Shown here: in pieces, positions 36,088-64,000 of the stretch
Position numbering within the stretch: the first letter of the stretch is position 1
Layout of the letters: every line of letters begins with the position of its first letter
Source of the DNA: Glandiceps talaboti
Lineage: Eukaryota > Hemichordata > Enteropneusta > Spengelidae
DNA length: 64,000 bases
Assembly (NCBI RefSeq): GCF_964340395.1
Contig: NC_135570.1
Coordinates: 1,632,501-1,696,500 of the forward strand
Reading direction: 5' to 3'
Made by a program: the position numbers and the translations under genes
The notes under the pieces: model-generated
What the model was told of the DNA's origin: nothing
Database searches by the model: none
What the model saw: the letters and a program-made list of their open reading frames with translations, nothing else

Positions 36088-38544
36088 ACGACGGACGACG
36101 ACGGACGACCAGAAATTGAAGAAAATATGGAACATAAATGGCCCTGTAAGTAGTGTACATATTCAATACACCAAAGTTGTGTTCAGCTGAGCAATCAGCT
36201 ATTAAAGTGAAAGTCTGTTTTACCAAAGTGAATATTATCAGACTGAGGTTTGTGTACACACAGCCCAAGGACCAAAACTGATACTTTGGAAAACTACTCG
36301 GATAACTTATCAGAATAGCAAAGAGAGTTTATCAAATTCAATAAAATATCAAACATAGTATCTAGTAAACAGTAGGTTTCCTGTTCAATTTCTAAATATT
36401 TTTCACTTAAATGTCATGTGATTTCTGAAGAAAAAAAATCAGTCCCTTTGCTTTAGTATACAGGTACCATATAGTGTACCCACTGAATTTAACTCCAAAT
36501 TATTCTAACTGATATCAGTGATGGAACTGAAACAGACAGTAGTGACTTTGATGAGAGTGAATCTGACATTAGTGTAATAGGTATTATTGAAAGTGATAGA
36601 GAAACTGATCAATGCTGAAAATACTTTTGATAATAGTGATGGCGATACTGAAGAAACAATTCCTGCACTTTCTCGACATCAGTTTATTGTGAGAAGTGGC
36701 AGGATACAAGTACAATGTAGTATTTTGTTTCTTTAAAAAAAATGTGGGTTTTTTCCATAGCACCTTCTTCTAACCCTGATGGGGCAAAAATACATTTTTA
36801 TTGACACTTTGTGTAGTAACTCTCAACAAGTTAATCTATCTAAAATTGAAGACTGGGATTTCTGTTGAAATATGTCATATACAAATTACATGTTCCAGAT
36901 TCTTAATTTTAATTAACCAATCTTTTTTGAAATCCAGAAAGCTATCAGGGTTATCTCGGCTTTTGATGTCAATTTCTGTGTACTAAGTCTTGTTAACAAA
37001 CCTGATATGTCACATCGCAATCTCTTTGTAAAAACTTACCCTTCCAAGGTTCCATAACCACATTCAATTTTGCTGATAATGAAGTCAGGGTTCACTTGGA
37101 GACAAAAAGTCTTTAGGGATAGGTCAGTTTCTCCAGTCACTGATCCCCTCTCTGTAAAACTGAAAACATGATGACCCCCCCCCCCCACACACACACACAC
37201 CCTACCCCTTCCCCTCTCATATCAGCTAGTTTTTGATCGTGACTCAGTGTGGACTGCTTCTTTATCACAGGGTTGAAATATGTTGTTAAAAATATAAATG
37301 GCATCTTCAGTATAGTAAAGGTCAGCACATCTAATGCATTGATAGGGGAGATTTGGGGTTTAAGTCTATTAAGATAATTTAAACTATCGTGGAATAATTT
37401 CACATCCTTAAAAGACATTATCATCTAAAATTAACATAGGGTTAAAATGTTTAAGAACAGTTTACCATTATGACAGTAAAAAGGTTGGTGCATCTGATTG
37501 TTGGTTGAATGTGTGAGTGACCTCTGGGGATGAGGGGAGTCCACGGGTTTCTCTCTCCCTTGCAGATCTTGAGGCTCTATTATGGCAATTGTTGTTATTC
37601 ATAACATTTGAGGTAATATTTCACAGCTTAGAAAAGCAAAGTTAATGGAGTGAGTTTCGCGTGTGACATAAAAATGGGACTGTAACATTGGTATAGTGGC
37701 ATTACCATCGCACATATTTAGTAAAGTCACTTTATGTTAGAGAACTTTGGGTGCTCATACCAACTATGTATCATAGAAACTGAAATGTGGTGATTTGTAG
37801 TGTCGATAACATGAAGTTTCCGAAATAGAAAGTGTATTAATTCCTTCATATTGAAGAGAAGAGCAATTTAGATTAGCATTATGAAATGTTCAAGTTCACT
37901 TTTGCCCCAATGTGCGATAGAAGTGAATCATTAACCATTGATTGTGAAACTGCCGAGTATTTACATGACGTGGTAGGTGATACATGTATATGTATAGTTA
38001 TGTTTGAAACTGACTGGTTCTTTAGTAATTCATGTATATTTCTGTTCATTTTTAGGTTTTGGTAGCATGCGACCCTGAGATGTACACGCGTATGTGTGTC
38101 AATCTGAAGACTGCCATGTGTGTTTGTTTGGATATTCTGCACATCATTGTCTCCACTGTAAGTATGAGATCCATGTTCTATACTCGTCTATAAAGTATCG
38201 GCTAAAAATCCCACATCAGTTTGACTCTTCCCCCAGTTTTTTTTTTGTGAACTGTCATTTGAAACTAATTAGTAAACTTAAACTAGTTATAGGCAAGAAG
38301 CAATGAAAATTCTGATAGTCTGAAAGGGGAGGGGGGGGGACACAAAATATATTGCTCAGGCTTTGAACCAAATTAAACCCCAAGAGTGGTCGTTTACAAA
38401 GTACATTATGTTTGCAAAATTAGTTGCGGCTTCAGCACAGTAACTTCTTATGCCTCTCTGCCTTCCACAAAATCTATACACAGATCAACTTTTCAAAAAA
38501 CAACACCAACAATACAAGTTACTTCCATTTCATGACTTTAGGGC

Positions 38545-38898
38545 TTTATTCAAATGTCATCTACCACATGACTTTTTTTATACATTTATACAAACAACTT
38601 TTTGACTTTTACAGTAACACATACAACATAATTATCACTCAATGAAAAGTACAAAAAAACTGTTGGAAAATTCACATGGACAAACATGTAAAGGCATTTT
38701 GAAGCTTTACCAATGAGAAAACAAAATGAATATATAAATAGAACAATAGCCTCCTAGTATGAAGTTTGGCAATGTCGTCCACCATATTAATAATTACAAT
38801 GTAGAAATTCAATCCATCTCATAGTACTATATACACTGTACATACCAAAACTTTTTTCCAAGTACAAAATAAATAACCTCACAAATGCTGGTTTTATT
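38545..38898 (-). terminator. FAM13 candidate poly(A) signals
   Basis: On the minus strand AATAAA occurs at 38893-38898 and 38545-38550, about 240 and 590 bases after the distal stop codon. Either could end the transcript. The second is the better isolated of the two. I cannot decide between them without transcript data. Confidence 0.4.
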
Positions 38899-39140
38899 TG
38901 TTTCTCAAACAGTAGAAACTTACAATGTTTATAACAATTGTGTGAAAAAATATGACAGATGTGTTTACTACGACTACAGAGCAGCCACAAAATAGTTATT
39001 TCTAGAATACGACAAGAATAAAGTCTTTGTACAGAAAAAAAACATCTTGTAAGATTTGAAAAATTTGAGTATTCATTTGTATAAGATTTGAATATATTAA
39101 GTTACTTCTTTGTTATAAGTAGGTGTGTTCTTTGTAGAGT

Positions 39141-64000
<24,860 letters not shown>

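Larger units (their letters stand above)
29037..38544. other. Long gene-poor stretch between annexin and FAM13
   Basis: No frame here has credible motifs or splice partners. It contains fold-back elements at about 31220-31578 and 35350-35960, relatives at about 32190-32460 and 34150-34300, a G27 run at 36061-36087, a C-run/AC-run near 37177, and an acidic frame relic near 36510-36620. A GC-richer block of unknown nature lies at about 29970-30700. The flanking genes converge, so both 3' UTRs face this stretch. Confidence 0.55.

Overview
This is a 64 kb piece of an AT-rich, intron-rich animal nuclear genome. It has GT-AG introns, dispersed inverted-repeat elements, Penelope-like and LINE fragments, and many micro- and minisatellites. 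The gene families and the minisatellite that copies an exon-intron boundary suggest a marine invertebrate, possibly an invertebrate deuterostome such as amphioxus or a hemichordate. That placement is inference; the window has no species marker. All gene models were built by hand from reading frame, splice sites and codon phase, and no alignment was run. Layout from left to right: two tandem minus-strand genes encode adaptor proteins with a PH domain followed by an IRS-type PTB domain (DOK-like). Gene A spans 5-4866 and runs off the left edge; gene B spans 7947-15593. Their first four exons match in order and phase, which points to a tandem duplication. Gene B has a long last exon with tyrosine and proline motifs, but an in-frame TAA splits it. 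A truncated Penelope-like element (about 18.0-19.1 kb) and satellite DNA (19.1-20.2 kb) separate gene B from a plus-strand annexin gene. The annexin has ten coding exons (22252-28765), four annexin repeats and a likely noncoding first exon near 20.5 kb. One of its splice donors lies inside a five-copy 49-bp minisatellite. Between 29.0 and 38.5 kb I see no credible gene. That stretch holds several fold-back elements of one dispersed family, low-complexity runs and one GC-richer block I cannot assign. From 39.1 kb to the right edge, the minus strand carries the C-terminal part (18 coding exons on one isoform path, about 795 residues) of a FAM13 gene (FAM13A/B/C family). Its RhoGAP region, if present, lies beyond 64 kb. 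Two exons compete to be last: a conserved one at 39141-39209 and a divergent one at 42968-43027. Annexin and FAM13 are convergent. The PH-PTB adaptors and the annexin would act at the inner face of the plasma membrane, and FAM13 in Rho-linked signalling, but nothing in the window shows that the genes cooperate. Much of the novelty here concerns how repeats meet splice sites.
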